Positions 1-7,718 are shown, counted from the first letter of the stretch. The stretch: 7,998 nt of DNA from CAYPZL01 sp964415045 (GCA_964415045.1 CAYPZL010000224.1:1-7998), one strand, 5' to 3'. Notes: generated by a model not told the origin, from the letters alone. Program-made: numbers and translations.

Positions 1-1467
1 TTACGTCGAATCTTTGTCAAAAACTTAACGATGTTTGAGGTTAGTAGTACAGGGCCGGGGGGGTGCCCGCCGCCGACGGCTCAGGATGTGCAGCGCCAGA
101 CCATCGATGCGGTCCTGCTCATCGAGCTGATGGACCGGGCCGAGGTGAACGAGATCTACGCCGAGATAGAGGACATCCTCTCGTTCCTCGTCGGCGAGCA
201 GGACAACGTGACCGTGACCCATCTGCGCGAGGTCCTCGGCTCGGCCGGCATCCAGAACGCCAACGAGCTGCTGGACGCCGAGGCGCTGGAAACCTTCCAG
301 CAAACGCTTGCGACCCAGCCGTTTGCTTTCCAGAAGATTCTCTCGCAGGTGTTGATGCACGATCCCGCGTCGCCGGACAGCGTGCAGCCGGCTTCGGCCT
401 TCCTGCTGTTCGGTCAGCGCTTCGTGATCGACTCCTACATCACGGGCAGCGTGGTCTTCGACAGGATCAAGTACCAGGGCAGCGCCCCCTGCCGGCTGTT
501 CCCCTCGACGCTCGACATACTGGGCGGACTCGGAAACAACGCAGCGATGGAGTTGCTCACCGATGAACTGAATCAGTACCACTACGCCTCGAATCTGGCG
601 GCGCTGCGATACCTGGTCGACGCGTACGACGCGACCTTCTGGGAAAGTTCCTTCTACAACCTGTGGCTCAACTCGATACGGAGCTTGAATCCGCCGCTGA
701 ACCGAGAGCATCTGCCGCCGTTCATGCAGACCGCCGCCTGGTGGCATCAAAAGATGAACACGCAATTAGCCTCGTGGACCGAGCTCAGGCACGACAACCT
801 GCTGTACGCCAAGCAGTCCTACACGGCGGGATACGTCTGTTCGTATCCGTCGGCTTACGTCGAGCCGTTTCCGGAGTTCTTTCAGAATCTCAACCAATTA
901 GCGACGACGGGACACGCCAAATTCTCCAGTTTCACCTTCTCGGGCGGCCGGGGCTGGGAAAAGGAGTGGGTCCTGCGCTGGTATGAGGTCCTCGCCGACG
1001 TGAGCGAGACGCTCGGGGCGATCGCCCAGAAGGAGCTGGACGGCACGCCGCTGACCGACGAGGAGATCCAGTTCATGCAGGAGATGCTGTATCGCGGCCC
1101 GTATGGCGTCATGTGCGGCTGGTACATGCAGTTGCTCTACGCCGCCTGCGATACGCTGGATGTAGAGGACTCCGTCGATTACCTCGTCGTCGATTATCAC
1201 ACTGTACCGACCGATTGTTTCGGCAGCCCCATCGGCGCGGTCCTGCACGCCGGGACCGGCCCGGTCGACCTGGCCGTCATCACCGCGCAGGCGCCGGGAG
1301 CCGAGACGGCTGCCTTCGTCGGGCCGGTTATGAGCTACTACGAATACACGACCACCGGCCTGCACCGGTTAACTGATGAGGAATGGGAGACCACATATCT
1401 GTCGCAGGCAACGAGGCCGGCCTGGACGGCCTCCTATTTGGCAGACGAAAGCGGCCAGCCCAAATAA
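1..1467 (+). CDS. DUF3160 family protein, 5'-truncated by the window edge
   Basis: The reading frame is open from base 1 to the TAA at 1465-1467, so the gene probably starts outside the window. The first ATG inside is at 31, but it has no Shine-Dalgarno sequence and no signal peptide behind it. Numbering from that ATG gives 478 residues. The body matches DUF3160, a family of usually exported proteins of unknown function and commonly several hundred residues longer. Seen motifs: FLVGEQDN (52-59), GQRFVIDSY (128-136), LASWTELRHDNLLYAKQSYT (246-265), YVEPFPEFF (276-284), KELDGTPLTDEE (334-345), GPVMSYYEY (431-439) and RLTDEEW (446-452) near the end. The C-terminal two thirds or so is therefore present and intact. 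The expected upstream N-terminal region is not visible, and the first 20 or so codons do not resemble the family. Biochemical role is unknown. Family assignment is firm; the 5' end is unresolved. Confidence 0.88.
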   Translation, partial: LRRIFVKNLTMFEVSSTGPGGCPPPTAQDVQRQTIDAVLLIELMDRAEVNEIYAEIEDILSFLVGEQDNVTVTHLREVLGSAGIQNANELLDAEALETFQQTLATQPFAFQKILSQVLMHDPASPDSVQPASAFLLFGQRFVIDSYITGSVVFDRIKYQGSAPCRLFPSTLDILGGLGNNAAMELLTDELNQYHYASNLAALRYLVDAYDATFWESSFYNLWLNSIRSLNPPLNREHLPPFMQTAAWWHQKMNTQLASWTELRHDNLLYAKQSYTAGYVCSYPSAYVEPFPEFFQNLNQLATTGHAKFSSFTFSGGRGWEKEWVLRWYEVLADVSETLGAIAQKELDGTPLTDEEIQFMQEMLYRGPYGVMCGWYMQLLYAACDTLDVEDSVDYLVVDYHTVPTDCFGSPIGAVLHAGTGPVDLAVITAQAPGAETAAFVGPVMSYYEYTTTGLHRLTDEEWETTYLSQATRPAWTASYLADESGQPK

Positions 1468-1524
1468 CCGCCAGAGGCCAACGAGTGACGCGGTCTTGCG
1501 CACGGCCACGCAGAGGTCGCGACA

Positions 1525-1544
1525 CCGGCCTGCTATCGGGCCGG
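1525..1544 (+). terminator. GC-rich hairpin between DUF3160 gene and peptidase gene (weak terminator candidate)
   Basis: CCGGCC at 1525-1530 pairs with GGCCGG at 1539-1544 around an 8-nt loop. It lies about 58 bp after the DUF3160 stop and 27 bp before the next -35 box. No T-run follows, so it is not a classical intrinsic terminator. It could slow or stop transcription with Rho, or be chance in GC-rich DNA. Confidence 0.25.
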
Positions 1545-1570
1545 CGAGGCGAAAACAAGCGCCTGCCGAC

Positions 1571-1600
1571 TTGAACACCCCGGTGCAAAACGGGTATACT
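1571..1600 (+). promoter_or_regulatory. sigma-70-like promoter of the M14 peptidase gene
   Basis: TTGAAC at 1571-1576 (first four bases of the -35 consensus match) and TATACT at 1595-1600 (five of six -10 bases) are separated by 18 bp. This is the best promoter match in the window. Transcription would start near 1607, giving a very short leader before the ATG at 1619. It indicates that the peptidase is transcribed independently of the DUF3160 gene. Confidence 0.55.
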
Positions 1601-1606
1601 AACGGT

Positions 1607-1612
1607 GGAAGG
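1607..1612 (+). promoter_or_regulatory. ribosome binding site deciding the start at 1619
   Basis: GGAAGG lies 6 nt before the ATG at 1619. The frame is open further upstream to 1376, but only the 1619 start has a Shine-Dalgarno sequence directly followed by a signal peptide. Confidence 0.6.
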
Positions 1613-1618
1613 TGTTGG

Positions 1619-3865
1619 ATGATACGTTGGACAGAATGCAGAAGACATGCGGAGGTATTCATCGCCCTGGTTCTGGCGCTGGCGACCGCGGTCGGCGGTT
1701 CCCGGCGAGCGTCTATCCTGGTGAACGTGCAAAGGGCCGAGCCCGGTGACGTGCGAACCCTGGCGGAGATGGGGCTCGACATCTGGGAGGTCCGCGAAGG
1801 TGAAGTGGTGGTCCTGGTCACGCAGGATCAGGTCATAGAGATCGACCGGCGCGGACTTGCCCGCGAGATCGTCGAGCCCAACGTATACGAGCTTCTCGAG
1901 CCGGCCCGCGCGAGAGAGATCACCCTGGCGGCCGACCCGAACGAACCGGAAGGCCGCTACCATTCGTACGAAGAGATCGTCCAGGGCCTTTACGAACTTC
2001 TCCCGTCCGGCGTGGCCCACGTCGAGTCCATCGGAAACACGATCGAGGGGCGGGACATCGTCGCGGTGAAGATCAGCGATCATCCCGAGATCGATGAGGC
2101 CGAACCCGAGCTTCTGTTCGTAGGCTGCCACCACGCGCGAGAGTGGATTGCCGCCGAGGTACCGTTCTTTCTGGCCCGCCACCTGGCCGGCAACTACGGA
2201 GCGAACGACGAGATCACACGATGGGTGGACGGTTGCGAGATATGGATCGTGCCGGTGGTGAACCCGGACGGCTTCGAGTACAGCCGCACCACGGATCGCC
2301 TCTGGCGGAAAAACCGCCGGGATAACGGAGATGGAACGTTCGGGGTGGACCTGAGCCGCAATTATGGCCACCTCTGGGAGCAGGAAGGCTCAGACCCCGA
2401 CACGTCCAGCCCGAACTATCGAGGAACGCATCCGTTCTCCGAGCCGGAAACGCAGGCGATTCGCGACCTCGTTCTGCGGTCGGAGTTCCGGACGTTTCTG
2501 ACCTATCACAGTTACGCTCAACTGGTGGTCTATCCCTGGGGCTACACGACCCTCGAAAGTCCCGACGATTGCTTGCTCAGCGGCATGGCGCAGGACATGG
2601 CCGGCCTCCTCGCCGTCGTGAACGACCGGGAATACGTCCCCCGGCAGTTGGGCCGGTGGTACTTGGTCAGCGGCGACGAGATCGACTGGACCTACGGCCA
2701 GTGCGGCATCACCTCGCTAACGATCGAGCTGCCTCCGGCGACGTCCGAGCAAGGGGGTTTTCTCCTGCCGGCCGAGCGAATCGTGCCGACCTGCCGGGAG
2801 AACCTTCCGGCCGCCTTCTACCTGATGGCCTGGTCCCTCGGATACGGAACCGTCGAGAACGTCACCACGGGCCGGCACTTCGACCACATCCAGAGCGCCA
2901 TCTGCGACGCGGCCGACGGCGACGAGATCGTCGTGCATGAAGGCGTCTATCCCGAGCACGTCGACTTCCGAGGCAAGTCTCTGACGCTTCGCTCGGCCGA
3001 CCCCAACGACCCGAACGTGGTGGCCGCTACCATCATCATGGGACATCGCGCCGCGCCGCTGGCAACCTTTTCCTCCGGCGAGGACGAAACGTCCGTGCTC
3101 AGCGGCCTGACGCTGACGGGCGGGACGGCGGGCGTCTATTGCGAAGCCGCCTGTCCCACTATCGTCCATTGCACGATTGGCGGCGCGGGCCCGGTGGCCA
3201 TCGAAGTGTGGTACGGCTACGAGCCACAACGGCCCCACATCATCGACTGCACCCTACTGGGCACGATGGAGGAACACGATCCGAAGATCGCGCACTGGAA
3301 GCTCGACGAATCCGCGGGCGTCACGGCCTGCGACAGCATCGCCGCGCACGACGCCCTGCTTCTCGGCGATCCCCTCTGGCGGCCCAACGGCGGCCGGATC
3401 GGTGGCGCCCTGGAACTCGACGGCATCGACGACGGCGCCGAAGCCGGTTTCGTCCTGAATCCGGAGAACACGCCGTTCAGCGTCTTCGCCTGGGTCCGGG
3501 GCGGCGGCCCCGGCCAGGTCATCCTCTCCCAGTCGCGCGGGGACAACTGGCTCACCGCCAACCGGTTCTGGGGCCGTCTGACCACCGAGATTCAAACGCA
3601 ACGTACGGGATTCGGCCTCGTCTCGGAGACCTCCATCACGGACGGAGACTGGCACCACGTCGGGCTCATGTGGGATGACCAGGGCACGCGAAGCCTGTAC
3701 GTCGACGCGATCGAGGTAGCCAGGGAAACCGACGTGTACCCGCGGGCATCCTACTACAGCGACGGCGGCGTCCGCATCGGCGCGCCCCGGAAGCCGTCCT
3801 CCTCGACCTTCTTCTCCGGCCGGATCGACGACGTGCGCATCTACAACCGCGCCGTGAGGCCTTGA
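1619..3865 (+). CDS. exported M14 zinc carboxypeptidase with beta-helix and LamG domains
   Basis: A 748-residue secreted metallocarboxypeptidase predicted to remove C-terminal amino acids from peptides outside the cytoplasm. Residues 1-30 form a signal peptide with hydrophobic core FIALVLALATAVGG (14-27). Residues 32-100 resemble the N-terminal domain often found before M14 domains. The M14A domain spans about 113-407. By alignment to carboxypeptidase A, zinc ligands are H172, E175 (in HHAREW) and H297 (in YHSYAQ); R174, R233, R247, Y359 (DWTYGQ) and the catalytic E370 (LTIEL) are present. The usual Asn of the NRN motif is Ser246 (DLSRNY). Residues about 413-547 look like a right-handed beta-helix, opening with a repeat type common in Phycisphaerae (IQSAICDAADGDEIVVHEGV). 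Residues about 555-748 are a LamG/concanavalin-like domain ending in GRIDDVRIYNRAVRP. These tails probably bind a surface or polysaccharide (inference). Native peptide substrate unknown. The start at 1619 was chosen over 1376 because of RBS and signal peptide. Confidence 0.92.
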   Translation: MIRWTECRRHAEVFIALVLALATAVGGSRRASILVNVQRAEPGDVRTLAEMGLDIWEVREGEVVVLVTQDQVIEIDRRGLAREIVEPNVYELLEPARAREITLAADPNEPEGRYHSYEEIVQGLYELLPSGVAHVESIGNTIEGRDIVAVKISDHPEIDEAEPELLFVGCHHAREWIAAEVPFFLARHLAGNYGANDEITRWVDGCEIWIVPVVNPDGFEYSRTTDRLWRKNRRDNGDGTFGVDLSRNYGHLWEQEGSDPDTSSPNYRGTHPFSEPETQAIRDLVLRSEFRTFLTYHSYAQLVVYPWGYTTLESPDDCLLSGMAQDMAGLLAVVNDREYVPRQLGRWYLVSGDEIDWTYGQCGITSLTIELPPATSEQGGFLLPAERIVPTCRENLPAAFYLMAWSLGYGTVENVTTGRHFDHIQSAICDAADGDEIVVHEGVYPEHVDFRGKSLTLRSADPNDPNVVAATIIMGHRAAPLATFSSGEDETSVLSGLTLTGGTAGVYCEAACPTIVHCTIGGAGPVAIEVWYGYEPQRPHIIDCTLLGTMEEHDPKIAHWKLDESAGVTACDSIAAHDALLLGDPLWRPNGGRIGGALELDGIDDGAEAGFVLNPENTPFSVFAWVRGGGPGQVILSQSRGDNWLTANRFWGRLTTEIQTQRTGFGLVSETSITDGDWHHVGLMWDDQGTRSLYVDAIEVARETDVYPRASYYSDGGVRIGAPRKPSSSTFFSGRIDDVRIYNRAVRP

Positions 3866-3882
3866 TGGAGTCGCAGGAACGG

Positions 3883-5169
3883 TCAGAGGTCGTGCAGCAT
3901 GCGGATGGACTCGCGCACGACCACCTCGGCCGCCTGGGGGGCATAGGCGGTGCTGCGAATCTCGTAGCCCCCTTCGACGTGAAGATGCTTCGGCGCCAGA
4001 TAACCGGCCGCACCGTTGCAGTGCGTGATGACGAACGTGCAGGCGCAGGGAGAACCCGCCTTGATCGCCATACCGATCTCGGTCAGCACTTCGCCGCCGA
4101 GGCCGACGAAAGCAACGTCGCCGATCCGCCCTGCCGTGACATTGAACGGCACTGGATCCGCATTCTTCCCGTCCGCGTCTTCGGACGGTTTGGCCGGCAA
4201 TTGCAGCGTGGTAAACGCGGTGCCCATCGCGCCGGCCGGCTGCATTTCACTGATGTCACGGTAGACGTGCACGACCTCCTCGCCCAGGAACGTGCCCAAC
4301 AGGACCGGCTCGGGAACCCAGCCCGGCTCCGTGTTGAAGGCTGGCAGCACGCGAAACCACGGGTCGATGTTGCCGGACGCCCCGGCAAACGCCGGCGCGA
4401 TCGTCTCGGTCCCCAGGATCTTCTCGACGAACTGCTCGGCCAATCCGATCACGTCGCCGCTGATGGTGTAGTTCTTTCCGCCCAGGCACGTGGCGTGCGT
4501 GGCGTAATCAAACGCGGCGGCCACGGGCGTGCCATCGGCCCGGGCGACCTTCATCACCAGAACCTCCTTATCGGTCGGCCCGTACGGGTTGCGGCCCAGC
4601 ACAATCGAGCTTTCGCCGTTGCGGCTGATCCGCAGCTCGCGCCGATTCGACCCGACGGGACAGTAGCCGACGCCGGTGCCGATCGCAACGGGTTCGAGAT
4701 TCCGGCACGCCTCGCAAATCACCGCAATCAGCTTGTCCTTCAAGGCGAGTGTGTAGGCCAAGTTGTTCGGGTGCCCCTTTTCCTTGTCCGTCGTCAGGGT
4801 CGGGCCGGCGTGCGTGTGGATGGCGCTGAGGAAAAGCTCCGACGGTTGCAGGTCGCATTTTTCAAGAATCGCTTCGCGCATGTATTCGGCGGTGCCCCCG
4901 TAGAAACCGATCAGGTCCGTCGAGACCAGCACGAGACGCTTGCCGCCGGACTCGAAGGCCAGCACCCGCGCCGACAACGGATCGTGGACGTCCGTGGACA
5001 ACCCCTTGCGGCTGGCATATCCGGACATCTGCACGGGCTTGGCGGGCGTGATCTCAACCTTCGCCACACCCGCCTTCAACACGGCCGGCTCACCGGCGTG
5101 TGACAGCGGGACAACAAACAAGAGACAGAGGATCGACGGGACACTGACGCTGAAGCGGAACCTTCTCAT
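3883..5169 (-). CDS. exported neutral/alkaline ceramidase family protein (PF04734-like)
   Basis: A 428-residue protein with signal peptide (MRRFRF, then a hydrophobic core, cleavage probably after SHA at 23-25). The fold family is the N-terminal domain of neutral/alkaline non-lysosomal ceramidase, a zinc amidase. Visible marks: KVEITPAKPVQMSGYASR (37-54), SAIHTHAGP (115-123, zinc/catalytic His), DYATHATCLGG (221-231, zinc His225), GLGGE (356-360, zinc Glu360), NGAAGYLAP (385-393, Tyr390) and EGGYE (399-403). The hexapeptide GDVSPN that holds the nucleophile in true ceramidases aligns here with GNIDPW (266-271), so the serine is Asp269. The C-terminal domain of classic ceramidases is also absent. 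It is thus a family member with probably intact metal site but doubtful ceramidase activity; another amide or ester hydrolase, or a lost function, are alternatives. The start at 5169 has a good RBS; the upstream ATG at 5328 does not. It converges on the peptidase gene with a 17-bp gap. Confidence 0.88.
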   Translation of the reverse strand: MRRFRFSVSVPSILCLLFVVPLSHAGEPAVLKAGVAKVEITPAKPVQMSGYASRKGLSTDVHDPLSARVLAFESGGKRLVLVSTDLIGFYGGTAEYMREAILEKCDLQPSELFLSAIHTHAGPTLTTDKEKGHPNNLAYTLALKDKLIAVICEACRNLEPVAIGTGVGYCPVGSNRRELRISRNGESSIVLGRNPYGPTDKEVLVMKVARADGTPVAAAFDYATHATCLGGKNYTISGDVIGLAEQFVEKILGTETIAPAFAGASGNIDPWFRVLPAFNTEPGWVPEPVLLGTFLGEEVVHVYRDISEMQPAGAMGTAFTTLQLPAKPSEDADGKNADPVPFNVTAGRIGDVAFVGLGGEVLTEIGMAIKAGSPCACTFVITHCNGAAGYLAPKHLHVEGGYEIRSTAYAPQAAEVVVRESIRMLHDL

Positions 5170-5176
5170 CGCACGT

Positions 5177-5182
5177 TCTCCC
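5177..5182 (-). promoter_or_regulatory. ribosome binding site of the ceramidase-family gene
   Basis: On the minus strand GGGAGA lies 7 nt before the ATG at 5169-5167. It fixes the start at the methionine that begins the signal peptide and rejects the 53-residue extension from 5328. Confidence 0.6.
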
Positions 5183-5205
5183 AATTGGACGTCGCGGACA
5201 ATCGG

Positions 5206-5251
5206 TTGCATACGCGGGGACGAGAATATTGCTTTTGTCGCGTGTATGCAA
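5206..5251. promoter_or_regulatory. inverted repeat in the divergent promoter region (possible operator)
   Basis: TTGCATAC at 5206-5213 is matched by its reverse complement GTATGCAA at 5244-5251, with 30 bp between. GCG next to the left arm recurs next to the right arm with a 2-nt offset. The right arm contains the -35 box of the minus-strand promoter and the left arm lies just past its predicted start site. This suits a dimeric regulator controlling one or both divergent genes, but an 8-bp match could also be chance. Confidence 0.35.
5223..5251 (-). promoter_or_regulatory. candidate promoter of the ceramidase-family gene
   Basis: Read on the minus strand, TTGCAT (5251-5246) and TATTCT (5228-5223) are separated by 17 bp. 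Each box is only a partial match (TTG of the -35; four of six for the -10). Transcription would start near 5216 and give a leader of about 46 nt with the RBS well placed. No equally good plus-strand promoter for the divergent gene could be chosen by eye. Confidence 0.4.
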
Positions 5252-5300
5252 TAGTCTGGAGGACAAAACGATCCCGGTTTCATGCAGTTGTCCCCCTGCA

Positions 5301-5306
5301 AGGGAG
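5301..5306 (+). promoter_or_regulatory. ribosome binding site of the HzsA-like gene
   Basis: AGGGAG lies 6 nt before the ATG at 5313. It supports this start over the in-frame ATG at 5229, because a signal peptide begins immediately at 5313. Confidence 0.6.
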
Positions 5307-5312
5307 CAAGAG

Positions 5313-7619
5313 ATGGCCCGACACGCACGCAACACGGGTTTTGCCTTTTCGGCAGCCATCGCGACCTTATCGCTACTGGCAGGCCTCGCGCCGGCCCGGG
5401 CCGTGCTCGCCCCCGACGCGACTCTCGACGAGCTTGTCCGCGCCGATTGGGCGGACCAGGAACGCAGGCGAGACAGGTCCCCCGACGATCCCGAGGCCGT
5501 CACGGCTGCATATCGCAGGGCCCAGGCGCTCCTCCGCAACACCGCGTGCCTCTCTGAGAGGGACACGTTCGCGGCGGCGCTTGGACGGATGAGCGCGGAA
5601 CTAGCGCGGGTGCATGAGCTCAGCAAGGAAGGCCGGCTCGCCCTCTACCACCGCATCCGCTCGGCGACACGCCGGGTCGTCCTGAACAATCCGCTGCTGG
5701 CAGGAAAGCCGGTCGTCTTCATGAAGCGCCGGCGTTTCATCTGCCAGATGCTCCACGAATACCTGGGCTACTTCTACGACTACGGTGACATCTCCGGGGG
5801 CGGCGTCTACGCGCTGCAGGAGCCGGGGCGCTCCCTGGCGATCCGCGATCTCATCGCCGGCCGTCTGCCCAAAGGCAACTACACGACGCTGGCCTTGTCG
5901 TACGACGCGCGGACCGCGTATTTCGGCTTCGCCCAGCGCGCCGAAACCAAGCCGGACTTCTATTCACCCCAGCGGCGCTGCTTCCATATCTACGCGGTAA
6001 ATGTGGACGGGACGAATCTGAGGCAGCTCACCTTCGGTCCGGACGATGACTTCGATCCCTGTCCCCTGCCCGACGGGGGCATCGCCTTCCTGTCCACGCG
6101 CCGCGGCGGGTTCGGACGCTGTCACAACCCCTGGGAGCCGCTGCCGGTCTACACCCTCCATCGCATGGACGCCTCGGGCCAAAACGTATGCACGCTTTCG
6201 TTCCACGAGACCAACGAGTGGCACCCTGCCGTGCTCAACGACGGACGGATCGTCTACTCCCGCTGGGACTACGTCGACCGCTCGGCCGCCAACTACCATG
6301 GGCTGTGGGTCAGCAACCCGGACGGAACGAATCCCGCCGTCCTGTTCGGCAATTACACCCAGCGCATCAACGCCTGTTTTCAGCCCAAGGCCATCCCCGG
6401 CTCCGACAAGATCGCCTTCATCGCCGGCGCCCACCATGCCGACGTGGGCGGCGCGCTGGTGCTGGTCGATCCGGACCGGCACCGCCTCGACGGCGCCACG
6501 GGGCAAGACCGCTTCGAATCGATCGAAACGCTGACGCCGGAGGTGTGCTTTCCCGAGGCCGCCGGCTGGCCCGACACGTATTTCCACAGTCCCTGGCCGC
6601 TGTCGGAGGACTGCTTCCTCGTGGCCTTCAGCCCCGCCGCCCTGCCGGGCATGGGATCGAACGTCAAGGACGACAATTATACGGGCCTGTACTATTTCGA
6701 CCGCTTCGGAAACCTGGAGCTTCTGTACCAGGATCCGAATTTCTCCTGCATGTATCCGATCCTGTTGACGTCCCGCCCGGTGCCGCCTCTCGTGGCCTCG
6801 GCGCTCAACACTGAGTTCGGCGACGAAGGCGAATTCGTCGTCGCGGACGTCCGGCGGAGCCTGCTGCCCCTGCCCGCCTCGCGTCCGATTCGCCGGCTGC
6901 GTATCTACCAGGTGCTCCCGAAAACGACGACGCATGTGGCGAATCAGCCGCGTCTCGGGTACGCCAACGCCGAGAGCGCGCGCATGATGTTGGGCACGGT
7001 GCCGGTGGAAGTGGACGGCTCGGCCTATTTCCGCGCGCCGGCCCGCAAACCGCTGTACTTCCAGGCCGTCGATGACGAGGGCCGAGCCGTGCAGAGCATG
7101 CGAAGCGTCACGTACCTTCAGCCCGGCGAGCGGCGCAGTTGCGTCGGCTGCCACGAACCTCCGGGGACCGTCTCGCCCCGTGACAGCGACCTCAAGGCGC
7201 TGCGTCGGCGCCCGTCCCGCATCGAGCCGGGACCGGAGGGGACGCGCCCACTGAGCTTCCCCCTCCTCGTCCAGCCCGTCCTGGACCGGCACTGCGTCGA
7301 GTGCCACGACGGTAGCGCCGGAGAACGGAACAGCCCGCTCGTCCTGACCAGCGAGCCGGCCGGCGCGTTCAGCCGGTCGTACGAGAGTCTCAAGCCGTAC
7401 GTACGCTGGTACGAATGGGGCGGCGCCAGTATCCACGAGATCGGCACGCGCCCCGGGCAGATCGGCGCCGACGAAAGCCGGCTCTTGCGCATCCTGGACG
7501 ACGAGCACCACGCCGAACACGTCACGCTGCCGCCGCACGACAAGCTGCGGCTCTGCCTCTGGCTCGACGCCAACGCCCCCTTCTACGGAACCTACGAGAA
7601 GGAGGCGCAGATCGCCTAG
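5313..7619 (+). CDS. exported HzsA-like beta-propeller dihaem c-type cytochrome
   Basis: A 768-residue exported protein. Residues 1-30 are a signal peptide ending ARA. Residues 60-130 are a helical N-terminal part. About 150-470 resembles a TolB/PD40-type beta-propeller, with blades such as IYAVNVDGTNLRQLTFG (226-242), DASGQNVCTLSFHETNEWHP (286-305) and LWVSNPDGTNP (331-341). About 525-605 (RIYQVLPKTTTH, GTVPVEVDGSAYFRAP, LYFQAVDDEG) matches the middle domain of hydrazine synthase alpha subunit. Two haem-c motifs follow: CVGCH (610-614; bases 7140-7154) and CVECH (661-665; bases 7293-7307). The end (LCLWLDANAPFYGTY) is typical of this large planctomycete family. In anammox HzsA, as I recall, a Tyr four residues after the first CXXCH binds the haem iron; here that position is Gly618. 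No HzsB/HzsC-type gene is nearby. It is best read as a periplasmic or surface electron-transfer or redox protein of unknown substrate, not hydrazine synthase. Start chosen by RBS and signal peptide. Confidence 0.9.
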   Translation: MARHARNTGFAFSAAIATLSLLAGLAPARAVLAPDATLDELVRADWADQERRRDRSPDDPEAVTAAYRRAQALLRNTACLSERDTFAAALGRMSAELARVHELSKEGRLALYHRIRSATRRVVLNNPLLAGKPVVFMKRRRFICQMLHEYLGYFYDYGDISGGGVYALQEPGRSLAIRDLIAGRLPKGNYTTLALSYDARTAYFGFAQRAETKPDFYSPQRRCFHIYAVNVDGTNLRQLTFGPDDDFDPCPLPDGGIAFLSTRRGGFGRCHNPWEPLPVYTLHRMDASGQNVCTLSFHETNEWHPAVLNDGRIVYSRWDYVDRSAANYHGLWVSNPDGTNPAVLFGNYTQRINACFQPKAIPGSDKIAFIAGAHHADVGGALVLVDPDRHRLDGATGQDRFESIETLTPEVCFPEAAGWPDTYFHSPWPLSEDCFLVAFSPAALPGMGSNVKDDNYTGLYYFDRFGNLELLYQDPNFSCMYPILLTSRPVPPLVASALNTEFGDEGEFVVADVRRSLLPLPASRPIRRLRIYQVLPKTTTHVANQPRLGYANAESARMMLGTVPVEVDGSAYFRAPARKPLYFQAVDDEGRAVQSMRSVTYLQPGERRSCVGCHEPPGTVSPRDSDLKALRRRPSRIEPGPEGTRPLSFPLLVQPVLDRHCVECHDGSAGERNSPLVLTSEPAGAFSRSYESLKPYVRWYEWGGASIHEIGTRPGQIGADESRLLRILDDEHHAEHVTLPPHDKLRLCLWLDANAPFYGTYEKEAQIA

Positions 7620-7690
7620 AAAGCCGGACACGCCGTGCCGCCGCCGAGACTCCAATAGCATCATCCTCGCCCGAACGCGTTCGTAACGTC

Positions 7691-7718
7691 TTGCCTTGTA
7701 GCCGGGATACAGTATGAT
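7691..7718 (+). promoter_or_regulatory. possible promoter upstream of the palindrome
   Basis: TTGCCT (7691-7696) and TATGAT (7713-7718, five of six -10 bases) are 16 bp apart. The -35 match is weak. If used, transcription would start near 7725 and leave about 200 nt of leader, including the palindrome, before the ATG at 7929. Confidence 0.3.

Noticed and set aside
1435..1466. 7-bp inverted repeat TATTTGG/CCAAATA spanning the DUF3160 stop
   Set aside because: The loop is 18 nt, the stem is AT-rich and no T-run follows. It is probably chance.
1376..1618. N-terminal extension of the peptidase to an ATG at 1376
   Set aside because: It would overlap the DUF3160 gene, is basic and unlike M14 proteins, and puts the signal peptide 81 residues inside. 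The ATG at 1619 has an RBS and promoter.
1328..2371. 347-codon open frame on the minus strand
   Set aside because: It crosses the DUF3160 end, the promoter gap and the peptidase start. It shows no motif, and the plus-strand frames are well supported.
3862..5103. 413-codon open frame on the plus strand
   Set aside because: It is the complement of the ceramidase-family gene, whose minus-strand reading has a signal peptide, RBS and family motifs.
5229..5312. Upstream in-frame ATG for the HzsA-like gene
   Set aside because: It has no RBS and would bury the signal peptide behind 28 residues.
5313..7619. Reading this as anammox hydrazine synthase
   Set aside because: No partner subunits are nearby, the Tyr after the first haem motif is missing, and relatives are common in non-anammox planctomycetes.
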